Below, piece by piece: positions 46,250-54,625 of a DNA stretch of 64,000 nucleotides. The number at the start of each line of letters is the position of its first letter. Position 1 is the stretch's first letter. This stretch comes from Paenibacillus elgii NBRC 100335 (GTDB lineage Bacteria > Bacillota > Bacilli > Paenibacillales > NBRC-103111), in assembly GCF_004000865.1 (NCBI RefSeq), contig NZ_BIMB01000023.1, forward strand, positions 36,566 to 100,565, read 5' to 3'. The notes under the pieces were generated by a model. It was not told where the DNA came from, did no database searches, and saw only the letters and a program-made list of their open reading frames with translations. The position numbers and the translations under genes were made by a program.

Positions 46250-46825
46250 TTAGTTTCCTTCCCGCTCTTCCAGCTTGAACTGCGCCTCGGCAACCCGTGT
46301 GGTTTGCTTCGTACGGGTAGAGTCCAGATAAACGGGCCCGACCATGTAACTGAGCGATAATTTGTAAGGCGTGTTGGAGAAAAGGCTGACCGCATTTTCC
46401 AATGTAATCGGCTGCGGCGTAATCCGGATCGCTTCATTGCTGTCGGCCAGTGCCCCTTGCAGGATAGAGCCCCGCAGGACGGCATGGTCATGAAACACCT
46501 GCATCACTTTTCCCATAATCCGGTGCTCGTCAAAGGAACGGGTCGCAAGCTCCGATGCCGAATGGCAGGTAACGAGATAAACCAAATTCAACGCCATCGG
46601 TGGATACTGCAGCGTGTCCGTTCCCCTTCCGATCATATCCGTCCGCCGGTTCTCGGTATTTTCCTGAATGCTGTACAAAAACAGCGTTAGCTGAAAATCT
46701 CCCTTATCCGTCGGCGAGGCAAGTCCGATCGCTTCCGGCTGAGACAGAAGCTTCGGGGTCAAATGCTCTCTTAACAGTTTGACCAGCGTATTTCCCACGT
46801 CTGCGATCACCGTGTAATCGGCCAT
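46250..46825 (-). CDS. eCIS cap/terminator protein, DUF4255 (Afp16/Pvc16-type)
   Basis: A 191-residue DUF4255 protein, the cap that ends tube and sheath polymerisation in Afp/PVC particles. It begins ADYTVIADVGNTLVKLLREH, and contains FQLTLFLYSIQENTENR, PMALNLVYLVTCHSASE and LSLSYMVGPVYLDSTR, all characteristic. GGGGAGGAAG precedes the ATG. Downstream it is coupled to the carboxypeptidase-like gene, and it lies 28 bases after the ATPase gene. Together with the ATPase it marks the start of the structural train. Identity is firm. Confidence 0.9.
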   Translation of the reverse strand: MADYTVIADVGNTLVKLLREHLTPKLLSQPEAIGLASPTDKGDFQLTLFLYSIQENTENRRTDMIGRGTDTLQYPPMALNLVYLVTCHSASELATRSFDEHRIMGKVMQVFHDHAVLRGSILQGALADSNEAIRITPQPITLENAVSLFSNTPYKLSLSYMVGPVYLDSTRTKQTTRVAEAQFKLEEREGN

Positions 46826-46853
46826 GCGCTTCCTCCCCTTCTGCCTCTCCGTC

Positions 46854-49070
46854 TCAATCGAACAAGTCGGCGTATTCGCCCATTTCCTCTAGTATCCAGA
46901 TCTTCCCGTTTTTGCGCAGCTCGTTGCGCGCCGCAAGCATGAGCTGCTTCATGCCGATAGCGCACCGCTGCTCAGCCGCCATAAAGGCGGCGGACAGCAC
47001 AATATTTTTAATGTATCCCCCGGCCAGCTCGAACTTGGACGCCAAAAAGCGAAAATCGATATCGTCCTCGACCGGAGCTTCGGACGGAATCAGTCCGCGC
47101 CATATTTGCTCGCGATGCTCAGCATCCGGAAACGGAAATTTCACGATGAAGCCGAAACGCCGCATGAACGCCTCGTCCAAATTTTGCTGAAGGTTGGTGG
47201 CCAAAATGGTGATGCCGTCGTATTCCTCCATCTTTTGCAACAAGTACGCGGTTTCCACATTGGAATACTTGTCATGCGAATCCTTGACTTCGGAACGCTT
47301 GCCGAACAACGCATCCGCTTCGTCGAAAAACAGGATGGCATTGCTGAGCTGCGCCTCGCCGAACACCTCGTGCAGGTTTTTTTCCGTTTCGCCGATGTAT
47401 TTGCTGATCACCTGCGACAGATCAATTTTGTAAATTTCCAGCTGCACTTCTTTGGCCAGCACCTGCGCGGACATCGTTTTGCCCGTGCCCGGTGGCCCTG
47501 CGAACAGCAGGCTGACGCCTTTGCCGTAAGCGAGCGCACGGTCGAATCCCCAGTCGCCGAGCACGGTGCCTCGGTATTGAAGCCTGGCGCAAGCGTGCTT
47601 CAGCTGCTCTTTTTGCTCAGGAGGCAGGATGACCCGGTCCCAGTCGTATTTCGGCTCGATTCGCACAGCCTTTTTCTTCAAGTTATGCTGTACCTGGGCA
47701 TAGCAGGCCCGGTAAATCACATCGGACTCGCCGGTCCGATGCGTCTCGGAGCCGTTCCAGCGCAGCAGCTGGACCGCGTAATCGAGAGAAGCTGCGATCT
47801 GCCCCGGCGAGAAGCGGAACTTCCCGGCAAGCGCTTCCCAATCGGCGGCATGCTTCAGGCGCCGTTCCGCGCTCCAGCTTTCCCACAGTTTCCGGCGCTC
47901 CGCCGCTTCGGGTACCGGAACCTCCGCCTCCAGAAACAATTTTCTCCCTTGCAGCGGCCGGGGGTTCCAGGCTTGCTCCGACAAGAGAAAAAGCGGCTCC
48001 TGCACCGACTGAAGCCGGTTCAACAGCTCCATCCGTTTTTTCCCGATGCCTTCGTCCTCCCCCAAGAGCAGGTGAAAACGCTCGAACGCAATGACCGCTC
48101 CATAGAGCATCCCTTCGCGCAGCACCTTGACAATCAGCTCGGAAAACGGGCGTTCGTCCCGAAGCAGGCTTTCGACATTCGCCACCAGCAGCGGTTTGTC
48201 CCAGTGAGCCGCCACGTGCCGCGTCTGCAGCTTCTTTCCGGAGCCGGGCTGCCCCCATAAACAAAATACCGGGAGCGGGTCGGACTCTGCCCGCCCTTCA
48301 ACAAATGCGCGTAACCGTCCCTGAAGCTCGTGCCCCGTTTCCAAATCCGGCAGGTCCCGGTCCGCCTCATATAGCTTAGTGCACTCGCGCAAGGCCACAT
48401 CGGCATAGCCGATGCCCAGCAGAAAAGCGGTCATTCGCTCATCCAGCCGCAAGGGACGAGTAAGCAGCGGGCCGTTTGTCGGATCGGCCGTCCGGCCTTC
48501 GCCGCGAAAAAACCATTCCTGCAGCCGGCTTCCGTTCATAAAAGCCTTAAGCAGTCCGCCTCCGCCCGTTCCAGACAGGCCGTACAGCCGCATCGCCAGC
48601 TCGGGGGTCAAATATTTGCTGGTGGCGTCGTCCTGAACGTAGGCATACAGCTTCTCGTACTTGCGATCCGTCTCCAGGGCAAGCGCCATCAACAGCGTCT
48701 GCTCTTCAAATTCATTCAACCCGAACATCTGCGACACATAGGGAACCGGCAGGAAGCCCCCTTGCTCCAGCGAGGCCTGCCGCTTCCGAGCCAGCTCCCG
48801 GTCCATCGCGGCCAACTGTCGGCGCAGATCCGCAAGCTCGGCATCCTCCTCCCTATCGTCCCCGTCATAAAGCAGCCTGTGCATTTCTTCTTCCGTCAGC
48901 ACAAGTCCTTTGAACGGCAGAAGCGAAGGATCGGCGGGCGTGTCGGGCTCCTCCATCAGCTTCATCAGGATCGCCAGCCGCAGGTCGAGCCTCGCCCATT
49001 CCCGCTCGTAATGCTCCCAAGCCGTTGCGTATCCCGGCGTATCCTTGTTCTTTTTAGCGTACACAGCCAT
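46854..49070 (-). CDS. eCIS AAA+ ATPase (Afp15/Pvc15-type)
   Basis: A 738-residue ATPase. The ATG at 49070 overlaps the stop of the DUF4157 gene in TGATG, with GGAG just upstream, so the two are coupled; a longer GTG or ATG start at 49136 is less likely. Residues about 270-285 hold a degenerate first P-loop (LWGQPGSGKK). The second AAA+ module has Walker A AGPPGTGKT (about 523), Walker B FFDEADALFG (about 582), a sensor ATNLQQNLDEAF and an arginine-finger region FMRRFGF. In Afp and PVC this protein is needed for assembly or for loading of toxin. It is the only recognisable energy-using component. Confidence 0.92.
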   Translation of the reverse strand: MAVYAKKNKDTPGYATAWEHYEREWARLDLRLAILMKLMEEPDTPADPSLLPFKGLVLTEEEMHRLLYDGDDREEDAELADLRRQLAAMDRELARKRQASLEQGGFLPVPYVSQMFGLNEFEEQTLLMALALETDRKYEKLYAYVQDDATSKYLTPELAMRLYGLSGTGGGGLLKAFMNGSRLQEWFFRGEGRTADPTNGPLLTRPLRLDERMTAFLLGIGYADVALRECTKLYEADRDLPDLETGHELQGRLRAFVEGRAESDPLPVFCLWGQPGSGKKLQTRHVAAHWDKPLLVANVESLLRDERPFSELIVKVLREGMLYGAVIAFERFHLLLGEDEGIGKKRMELLNRLQSVQEPLFLLSEQAWNPRPLQGRKLFLEAEVPVPEAAERRKLWESWSAERRLKHAADWEALAGKFRFSPGQIAASLDYAVQLLRWNGSETHRTGESDVIYRACYAQVQHNLKKKAVRIEPKYDWDRVILPPEQKEQLKHACARLQYRGTVLGDWGFDRALAYGKGVSLLFAGPPGTGKTMSAQVLAKEVQLEIYKIDLSQVISKYIGETEKNLHEVFGEAQLSNAILFFDEADALFGKRSEVKDSHDKYSNVETAYLLQKMEEYDGITILATNLQQNLDEAFMRRFGFIVKFPFPDAEHREQIWRGLIPSEAPVEDDIDFRFLASKFELAGGYIKNIVLSAAFMAAEQRCAIGMKQLMLAARNELRKNGKIWILEEMGEYADLFD

Positions 49071-49672
49071 CAGTCTCCAAAGCTGGCCCGATAACGAGCC
49101 GAATCCAGTTTCGTTTGCGCCGCTTTGGTCCCCCATTGATCGGCTTCCCGCTCCAGCGAAGGATCGTCGTTCACCGCCACGCCGTTGACTTCGGTCGTCG
49201 GCTTCACCCGTCCTTGCTTTTGCTGAACGATGTGCGCAAGCTCATGACCAAGCAGCTCCTGTCCCTTGGAAGTTTCAGGATGGTATTGGCCCGGCGCAAA
49301 ATGAATGTCATTGCCCTGGGCATAAGCGAGCGCTCCGACCTGTTCCGCCTGATTCCCCGTATGCACCCTCACGTCGGAAAAGTCCGTTCCGAATGCCTGC
49401 TCCATCTTCGCCCGGACAGGCTCCGGCATCCCTTCGCCTTTTCTTTGGACCGGCGGCGCCGCAGATTTCATCTGCAGCTCCTCTTCCTCCATCACCGTTC
49501 GCTGGGCCGTGCCACCTGACATCATTCGCTGGACCGCGCGATTGCCCGAAATCCGCTGCATATCCTTCATCTTGAAAGCCACCGTATTCCCGGTACGCAA
49601 GGGAGCGCTTTCGGATCTTGAAGCAAGGGGAGCGGCTGAAAGCTTCTTACCCGGGGAAGCGTCTCGAATCAT
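49070..49672 (-). CDS. DUF4157 (eCIS core domain) protein with HELAH motif
   Basis: A 200-residue protein with the DUF4157 domain that is strongly associated with eCIS loci. Residues 38-51 ([14 protein letters not shown]) are a motif shared with the two putative effectors of this locus. The DUF4157 part (about 80-185) has [30 protein letters not shown] and [10 protein letters not shown], with HELAH at 143-147 forming a HExxH zinc-protease-like site and a downstream Glu in SLEREADQW as possible third ligand. Peptidase activity is unproven. It directly precedes and overlaps the ATPase gene; a role in cargo handling or self-processing is inference. Confidence 0.88.
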   Translation of the reverse strand: MIRDASPGKKLSAAPLASRSESAPLRTGNTVAFKMKDMQRISGNRAVQRMMSGGTAQRTVMEEEELQMKSAAPPVQRKGEGMPEPVRAKMEQAFGTDFSDVRVHTGNQAEQVGALAYAQGNDIHFAPGQYHPETSKGQELLGHELAHIVQQKQGRVKPTTEVNGVAVNDDPSLEREADQWGTKAAQTKLDSARYRASFGD

Positions 49673-49792
49673 CAAAGGACCACACCTTTTTTTGCTAACT
49701 TACCTTGATTTTTACACAGTAGGCGCTCTTTAAGCAATATATCTTTTGTTATATTTTGACGAAATTTATCTCGTTGAAGCGAGATTTTTCCC

Positions 49793-50704
49793 TTAATCTG
49801 TCGAAAAGCCTTTCCGCCCGCGGAACGACCGGAAGCACCCCGGTTGAAAAGCGTCCCATTCGTTAGCCGCGTCTTTTCCGCGGTCCAGCCAACGGGCGAG
49901 ATTTTCCGCCGTACTTAGACGAACCTCCGCTGCCGCCCATCCGTCCGGCGTCGGATTATTGGCCGCAGGCCGTTCCGATAGATTAGCCGGTGCCGGAGGA
50001 CGGCCGTCCTTCTTCCACATATACTGCTTATAGAGCCGCAGCGTCGTTCCCTGCGCGTTTTTTTTACGGATCTCTACCACGTGGTATTCGGGATGGCGTG
50101 TCAAAAAATGCTTCAGCCCCTCCTCCTGATGCCCTCCGGCAATCCCCGCTTCTTGGAATACAGGCAGCGGCGTGGCCATCGGAACGGCAAACCGGTTGAC
50201 GGCATGCTTCCGCCACAAGGTCCCGATGTTATTGCTCACTCGCTTGCAACGGGCTTCAACGCCGGCCGCTTGCTGCAAAATTTGCCCGGTCTGGAGGTCC
50301 GTTTCCGCCTCTCTGCGCCTGAGCTCCGTATCGTCGGGGGCATCCGGCTTGCCGAAAAGCGCGTCCATCCGAGCAACGAACTTGGCAAAAGTTCTGCGGA
50401 GCTCGGCAGTTTGCCTGAGAAGATGGCCCATTTCAGGCTCCGTATCCGCTTTGTACCGCTGCAAAATAGTGACTCGGTCCCCCGCGGCCATCACCGACTT
50501 CCGTAGAAAGCTCCGGACGGACGATCGTCTTAACCAATGCTGTACCGCCCGATTTCCAGCATTTTGCTGGAGTCTCCGAATCTGTTCGAAAGTCAAGTGC
50601 CGGGCCGGGTCCTGCTTCCACGAAGAAGCGCCGTGCAGCTCACGCGAAGTTACTCCCATGGCCGCGGCGTTCCGGCTTCTTGTCCTTCCCGAATAAAATG
50701 GCAT
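49793..50704 (-). CDS. Putative eCIS effector, possible nuclease-like C-terminus
   Basis: A 303-residue protein, first in the train. The ATG at 50704 follows GGAGGAAGGGG; an in-frame upstream start at 50752 is weaker. Residues 45-58 (LQQNAGNRAVQHWL) match the motif of the neighbouring DUF4157 protein and the deaminase. A helical middle (about 85-165) leads into a C-terminal alpha/beta domain (about 175-303) with GIAGGHQEEGLKHFL around residue 192, YHVVEIRKKNAQGTTLRLYK, and AAEVRLSTAENLARWLDRG. This layout, with a GGH motif and following strands, recalls EndoU-like (BECR-fold) nucleases, but the match is tentative. No immunity gene is obvious. The protein is basic, as expected for a nucleic-acid-acting toxin. 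Confidence 0.55.
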   Translation of the reverse strand: MPFYSGRTRSRNAAAMGVTSRELHGASSWKQDPARHLTFEQIRRLQQNAGNRAVQHWLRRSSVRSFLRKSVMAAGDRVTILQRYKADTEPEMGHLLRQTAELRRTFAKFVARMDALFGKPDAPDDTELRRREAETDLQTGQILQQAAGVEARCKRVSNNIGTLWRKHAVNRFAVPMATPLPVFQEAGIAGGHQEEGLKHFLTRHPEYHVVEIRKKNAQGTTLRLYKQYMWKKDGRPPAPANLSERPAANNPTPDGWAAAEVRLSTAENLARWLDRGKDAANEWDAFQPGCFRSFRGRKGFSTD

Positions 50705-50778
50705 GACGCCCCTTCCTCCATCTCCGGCATGCGCGTTTTCCATGCATTTCATTAGCTCAATTGCCGCTGTTTATCTTA

Positions 50779-50800
50779 ATTTCATAATAACATAAAATTT
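50779..50800 (-). promoter_or_regulatory. Probable extended -10 promoter upstream of the eCIS train
   Basis: On the minus strand TGTTATTAT gives an extended -10 (TGn followed by TATTAT at 50784-50789), about 80 bases before the first eCIS-train start at 50704. No good -35 is seen. It is the only promoter-like element found upstream of the whole train. Confidence 0.4.
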
Positions 50801-50963
50801 GGCAGCGAAAGGAAAGTTTAATGATCGGTAAGCAATTGAAATGGTCTATTAAAAAAGAACTTAATTGGCTCTTTTCTATTGTCAGTAATCGAGGTACGAT
50901 GTCGAATATTTAGAAACCGCCTGCACCTGCGGCGGCAACTATCCGGAAGGAGAGCACGACAAG

Positions 50964-51434
50964 ATGAACCCTTCGCATTCCTTGACCGTTCGTCAAGCCG
51001 GGCACGGTGATATTGAGGCACTGGCGCCGTTGTTTGACGCCTACCGCCAGTTTTACAGACAGCCCTCCGACGTGGAAAGGGCCGAGTGCTTTCTGCGTGA
51101 CAATCTGGAGCGGCAGCAGTCCGTCATCTTCTTCGCCTATACGGAGGACCCGGGCCAGCCGCTTGGCTTTACCCAGCTGTATCCGACGCTTTCCTCCGTT
51201 GCGATGATGCGCGTATGGACGCTGAACGACTTGTTCGTTCACCCGGACGCCCGCAAGCAGGGCGTCGCCCGGGCGCTAATGAAATCCGCCGAGGCCCACG
51301 CCCGCGCCACCCGGGCCAAAGGCTTGCAGTTGTCCACGGCCGTGGACAATGTTACGGCACAGCGTCTGTACGCAGCGATGGGCTATGTGCGGGACGACGC
51401 GTTTCTGCACTACTATTTGAGACTCGAGGACTGA
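50964..51434 (+). CDS. GNAT-family N-acetyltransferase
   Basis: A 156-residue GNAT acetyltransferase. The acetyl-CoA-binding segment is clear: WTLNDLFVHPDARKQGVARAL (R-K-Q-G-V-A motif, about 92-104), followed by LQLSTAVDNVTAQRLYAAMGY. The N-terminal half (TVRQAGHGDIEALAPLFDAYRQ) is normal for small GNAT proteins. GGAAGGAGAGCACGAC precedes the ATG. It is divergent from the eCIS train and probably unrelated. Substrate is unknown. Confidence 0.9.
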   Translation: MNPSHSLTVRQAGHGDIEALAPLFDAYRQFYRQPSDVERAECFLRDNLERQQSVIFFAYTEDPGQPLGFTQLYPTLSSVAMMRVWTLNDLFVHPDARKQGVARALMKSAEAHARATRAKGLQLSTAVDNVTAQRLYAAMGYVRDDAFLHYYLRLED

Positions 51435-51505
51435 ACGATAAGAAGAAAAGAATTCAAGATGGTGGATGCGCAGGAAACGGAGAGCTTTTTGACGTAATTT
51501 TTGCC

Positions 51506-51907
51506 CTATATATCTTTGCCTCGTATCGTGTATTGGGGGCCTTCTTTGTTGCAAGGCGACGAAGGTCCCGATTTTGCGGCTTGTCTCTGCTTGTCCCGGC
51601 TATGGAGAAGCCCCCCGGTCTGATAGTTGGCCCCGATGTTCAACTGTCCGGACAGTTCCTTGATTCCAAGCGCCCCGAAATTGTTTTCGTGATCGATCTT
51701 GTCCACTTTGAAGTTCTCTATATGAATGTTCTCTATGATAATGGGGGCATCTCTTCCTGGCTGCTTGTCCTGTTTTAGCAGTGACAGCTCTTTTTCCAAT
51801 TCGCTCAGCTTGGATAATATTTCATCGTAACGATTGCTTATTTCGTCCGAACGGCGTGACTCGGAGCGGCCATGTTCCAGAAATTTCCTCCATCGTTTAA
51901 AGTACAT
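51506..51907 (-). CDS. GerPC-like small protein
   Basis: A 133-residue protein. An N-terminal coiled coil (about 22-48, NRYDEILSKLSELEKELSLL) is followed by APIIIENIHIENFKVDKIDH, then LSGQLNIGANY. The pairing of a short coiled coil with an I-E-K-I-x-Y/N...L-x-G-T/Q-L-N-I-G motif is typical of GerPC, a component of the gerP spore-coat permeability cluster, although GerPC is longer. It lies just downstream of an Hsp20-like gene on the same strand and near GerPA/PF-like genes, which supports a spore role. It may be a shortened paralogue of GerPC. Confidence 0.6.
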   Translation of the reverse strand: MYFKRWRKFLEHGRSESRRSDEISNRYDEILSKLSELEKELSLLKQDKQPGRDAPIIIENIHIENFKVDKIDHENNFGALGIKELSGQLNIGANYQTGGLLHSRDKQRQAAKSGPSSPCNKEGPQYTIRGKDI

Positions 51908-51943
51908 CTGAATTTCCCCTTCAAAAATGACGAATGATCCAAG

Positions 51944-52405
51944 CTATTCGATTATTATTTTTTCTTTTGATCGGTGCGATCTTGGTATTCTGATTTCGAT
52001 GATTCCGTTATCGAATTTGGCCGAAATATTCGTCCCTCCGACCAATTCGGGAAAAGTAATCGTTCGCTCGAATTCTCCGCTGAACCTTTCGGTTTGAACT
52101 TTGCCCATTCCGGAATAACGGGGGTTGACGACTCCTCTGACGTTCAAAGAGTAATCTGCAATCGAGATTTCGATATCTTCTTTTCGAGTTCCGGGCAGGT
52201 CCAGAACGATAATGAACTCGTGATTGCTTTTGAAGATGTCGGCAAGAGGAAACCGGCTATTATTCAAGGGCTTGGGTGCAGACGATTGGGTAAACTGCTC
52301 CATAGCCTTCTCCGTATAGTCTTTATCGAATACGCTATCCCAAAACTGCCCGTGCTGAAATTCCTTGGCAAAATCCAGCCATTTTTTCATCCTATCCAAG
52401 TCCAT
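51944..52405 (-). CDS. Small heat-shock protein, Hsp20/alpha-crystallin family
   Basis: A 153-residue alpha-crystallin-domain protein. The domain (about 55-150) shows EFIIVLDLPGTRKEDIEISIADYSLNV, then FERTITFPELV and GTNISAKFDNGIIEIRIPR, with the usual A-x-x-x-n-G-v-L region replaced by SAKFDNGIIEI. Hsp20-like proteins occur in spore coats (CotM, CotP) as well as in heat response. It starts with ATG after AGGAGGAAG, 36 bases upstream of the GerPC-like gene and divergent from GerPA/PF-like genes. A spore function is inferred from neighbours. Confidence 0.85.
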   Translation of the reverse strand: MDLDRMKKWLDFAKEFQHGQFWDSVFDKDYTEKAMEQFTQSSAPKPLNNSRFPLADIFKSNHEFIIVLDLPGTRKEDIEISIADYSLNVRGVVNPRYSGMGKVQTERFSGEFERTITFPELVGGTNISAKFDNGIIEIRIPRSHRSKEKIIIE

Positions 52406-52657
52406 GGATCTTCCTCCTGCTTCAGAATCGGAAAGATGGAATACCTGCCCAATGAGACGGAGAATAAAAAAGCCGATAGTAATATCATATTAGAATTTCG
52501 GTTCTACATTCCCGGAACGTAAAAAAAGAGGCAGCATATCAAAGAAAGTTGTGCCTCTCCCACACTGCCGGCCATGCCCTCCTTCATATTTGCTGACTGG
52601 ATCGAATATGCATGGAAAGAAAGCCGCACCGCATTCGCCGGCGAAGGAGGAAAAGAA

Positions 52658-52909
52658 ATGACAATGCCTGTTCCCCGTATTGTAATTAATATCAACATCA
52701 TCAAAGTGAATTCCTTTGAAAATGCTTCGGCTATCAATGTGGGACAAAACCTGTTGGCGGAATGGCATAATTCGGATAAAAAAAATATGGGTATCGGTCA
52801 AAATATGGGGGATGGAAGCGAGTTTTGCGGTACAAGAAGCTTTGTGGATGACCGGGATCAAATCGACTCGGCCGCAACGTTCGAGTCGTCCGGGGCGCCG
52901 CTGCCCTGA
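52658..52909 (+). CDS. GerPA/GerPF-like spore protein 1
   Basis: An 83-residue GerPA/PF-type protein. The ATG at 52658 has GAAGGAGG upstream; a longer start lacks this. It carries the family pattern VININIIKVNSFENASAINV, then GQNLLAEWHNSDKKNMGIGQ, ending in DDRDQIDSAA. GerPA/PF proteins are small spore-coat components needed for passage of germinants. It is first of four related plus-strand genes but least similar to the others. Confidence 0.8.
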   Translation: MTMPVPRIVININIIKVNSFENASAINVGQNLLAEWHNSDKKNMGIGQNMGDGSEFCGTRSFVDDRDQIDSAATFESSGAPLP

Positions 52910-53033
52910 CCCGGCCTCGATAGCCCATCCGTCGGCTGCCGGACGTCATAATCCTCGATGCTTGTGCATAACCCTTTAACGTACTCGGATGAAGTATGCG
53001 CGGCCACGTCAAAAAGCGGGAAGGAAATGTCGG

Positions 53034-53294
53034 ATGTTCTTCGAATCAACCAGCGTTACGATCGGCGCTATCAAACTTAACAATGCGGATCATATGGCCA
53101 ATGTCGCTGCCGGCTCGAACTACATGGTGAACCGTAACGTCAAGGCCAAAAAAACACAGGGCTTCGGACAGCAGTGTGCAGATTCAGTCTTACGTTTCGA
53201 TACGATTCAGATGGTTCTGGACGCAGATATCATGGATACGGCGTCCTGCAAAACAGACGGACATCGAAAATTTCAGACGGAGGGATGTTCATGA
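53034..53294 (+). CDS. GerPA/GerPF-like spore protein 2
   Basis: An 86-residue GerPA/PF-type protein. The ATG at 53034 follows GGGAAGGAAATG; an upstream in-frame ATG at 52989 is less likely. It reads MFFESTSVTIGAIKLNNADH, then VAAGSNYMVNRNVKAKKTQG and FGQQCADSVLRFDTIQMVLD. The C-terminus differs from its neighbours in having Cys residues and a basic tail (KTDGHRKFQTE). Its last bases overlap the start region of the next gene, so they are likely co-translated. Confidence 0.72.
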   Translation: MFFESTSVTIGAIKLNNADHMANVAAGSNYMVNRNVKAKKTQGFGQQCADSVLRFDTIQMVLDADIMDTASCKTDGHRKFQTEGCS

Positions 53295-53524
53295 TCTTCG
53301 CTCCGATGACGGTAAACTTGATCGAATTAAAAATCAACGCTCTCGACCATGCCGCGGTCGTAAATATCGGGCCTAACCAACATGTCGACTTATATGTGTC
53401 CTATAAGCGAAATCAGGGAATCGGGGAGCAAAACGGCGATCTGTCGCCCATCACGGCTACCCTTTCCTGGATCATGGACCCGGATCTGATCGATGCCGGA
53501 GCCATGAAAAACAGTATCATTTGA
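53291..53524 (+). CDS. GerPA/GerPF-like spore protein 3
   Basis: A 77-residue GerPA/PF-type protein. ATG at 53291 is chosen because GGAGG lies seven bases upstream; the ATG at 53285 is too close. It has TVNLIELKINALDHAAVVNI, then GPNQHVDLYVSYKRNQGIGE and IMDPDLIDAGA. It overlaps the end of gene 2 by four bases and precedes gene 4 by 19 bases; genes 3 and 4 are close paralogues sharing KRNQ and GDLSP. Confidence 0.85.
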   Translation: MIFAPMTVNLIELKINALDHAAVVNIGPNQHVDLYVSYKRNQGIGEQNGDLSPITATLSWIMDPDLIDAGAMKNSII

Positions 53525-53543
53525 AAAAGAAGGAGAGAGGTCT

Positions 53544-53780
53544 ATGTTATTTTTTACTCCGACGGTGGTCAATGTGCTCGGATTTAAAATCAATGCGGTT
53601 GATAATGGATCCGTAGTCAATGCAGGTCCGGTTCAAAGTATCGATGAATTTGTTTCTTATAAACGGAACCAGGCTATGGGGGAGATGAACGGCGATTTAT
53701 CCCCGCTAACCTTGCAGGTCGGCAACATTGTGGATCCCGATATTATAGACGGCGCATCTGCTAAAGGCAGCGCGATCTAA
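53544..53780 (+). CDS. GerPA/GerPF-like spore protein 4
   Basis: A 78-residue GerPA/PF-type protein with GAAGGAGAGAGG before the ATG. It reads LFFTPTVVNVLGFKINAVDN, then VVNAGPVQSIDEFVSYKRNQ and VDPDIIDGAS, and aligns throughout with gene 3 (I.A.D...VVN.GP.Q..D..VSYKRNQ..GE.NGDLSP). It is last in the plus-strand set and is followed by a strong hairpin. Confidence 0.88.
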   Translation: MLFFTPTVVNVLGFKINAVDNGSVVNAGPVQSIDEFVSYKRNQAMGEMNGDLSPLTLQVGNIVDPDIIDGASAKGSAI

Positions 53781-53785
53781 TTTTC

Positions 53786-53821
53786 ACCACAACCCCGACA
53801 TGAAGATGTTGGGGTTGTGGT
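53786..53821 (+). terminator. Hairpin ending the plus-strand GerP-like set
   Basis: ACCACAACCCC pairs with GGGGTTGTGGT, with an inner ACAT/ATGT extension around a GAAG tetraloop. It lies six bases after the stop of the fourth GerP-like gene. A T-run is weak. Confidence 0.7.
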
Positions 53822-53969
53822 CTATTCACGTCATGAACGTTATATCGAAAAAGCGTACCTTTTCAGACTAACCATTAGTTCGTAAATAGATAAAATCATA
53901 GCCAGAAGGACAAAAAGGACTAAAATAATTTCCACTTGATAATTAGTTTCTGTGGACTAAGCGTACCGG

Positions 53970-54341
53970 TTAAATTTTGAATGAACTAAATAATGGCCAC
54001 ATGGTTTGAATGACACTAAACCCAATTTTCATCATGGGCCATGCTTTACCTAACATACCAAAAAATCCTCCGGAATTGGTTCCCGAATTTGGCGTGCCTG
54101 GTCCCGGTATCCCTCCATTATTCCCCATACCAAATAGAGAGCCCAAGATCCCGGATATTTGCGGATTATTTTTGTTCTTCCGTTTCATTTTTTTAACGTT
54201 CTTTCTTGCTTCTGAAAGAATGACTTGCTTTTTAGTTACATCCTTGATCGTTCCTATATAAAAATCACCGTTTGATAATTGAATGCAGACAGGACACCCG
54301 ATCCATTGTCTCGCTATTTTTTCGTTCACGTTGTATGCCAC
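53970..54341 (-). CDS. Small Sm/SH3-like barrel protein with basic linker and Gly/Pro-rich tail
   Basis: A 123-residue protein. GTG at 54341 follows AAAGGGGGTG; a TTG at 54389 is the longer alternative. Residues about 10-45 (WIGCPVCIQLSNGDFYIGTI, then TKKQVILSEAR) look like a small beta-barrel of Sm or SH3 type. A Lys-rich linker (about 48-60) and a Gly/Pro/Asn-rich stretch with an amphipathic end (WPMMKIGFSVIQTMWPLF) follow. No family is recognised. A plus-strand protein at 55335 has the same barrel pattern, YIGRPIGAFLPDGEFVCGIV. The neighbourhood suggests a spore surface role. Confidence 0.55.
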   Translation of the reverse strand: MAYNVNEKIARQWIGCPVCIQLSNGDFYIGTIKDVTKKQVILSEARKNVKKMKRKNKNNPQISGILGSLFGMGNNGGIPGPGTPNSGTNSGGFFGMLGKAWPMMKIGFSVIQTMWPLFSSFKI

Positions 54342-54625
54342 TGAAATTTCACCCCCTTTAGGTACAGCGAACATTTGGCGCCGAGCCAATTTTTAAATCC
54401 TGATGGTATACTAATTTAATTTATGTCAGTTTATAGTCCAGCGCTTGTATATATAACTATATAGACCCAGACCCACGAGACCCTCAACGGGCAGCCCCAA
54501 AGCCCTACAGCAGGATGAAGCCGGTAAAAAACTTGCGTCCCCCGGACATCTATCCATAACCGGATGCCCCCCTTTCCATACAATACAGTGATCTATATTC
54601 CCGGAAAAGGAAGGAGCTAGTAACG

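Noticed and set aside
24113..50704. Locus as a defective prophage
   Set aside because: No capsid, terminase, portal, integrase or lysis genes; presence of DUF4255, Afp15-like ATPase and DUF4157 points to eCIS.
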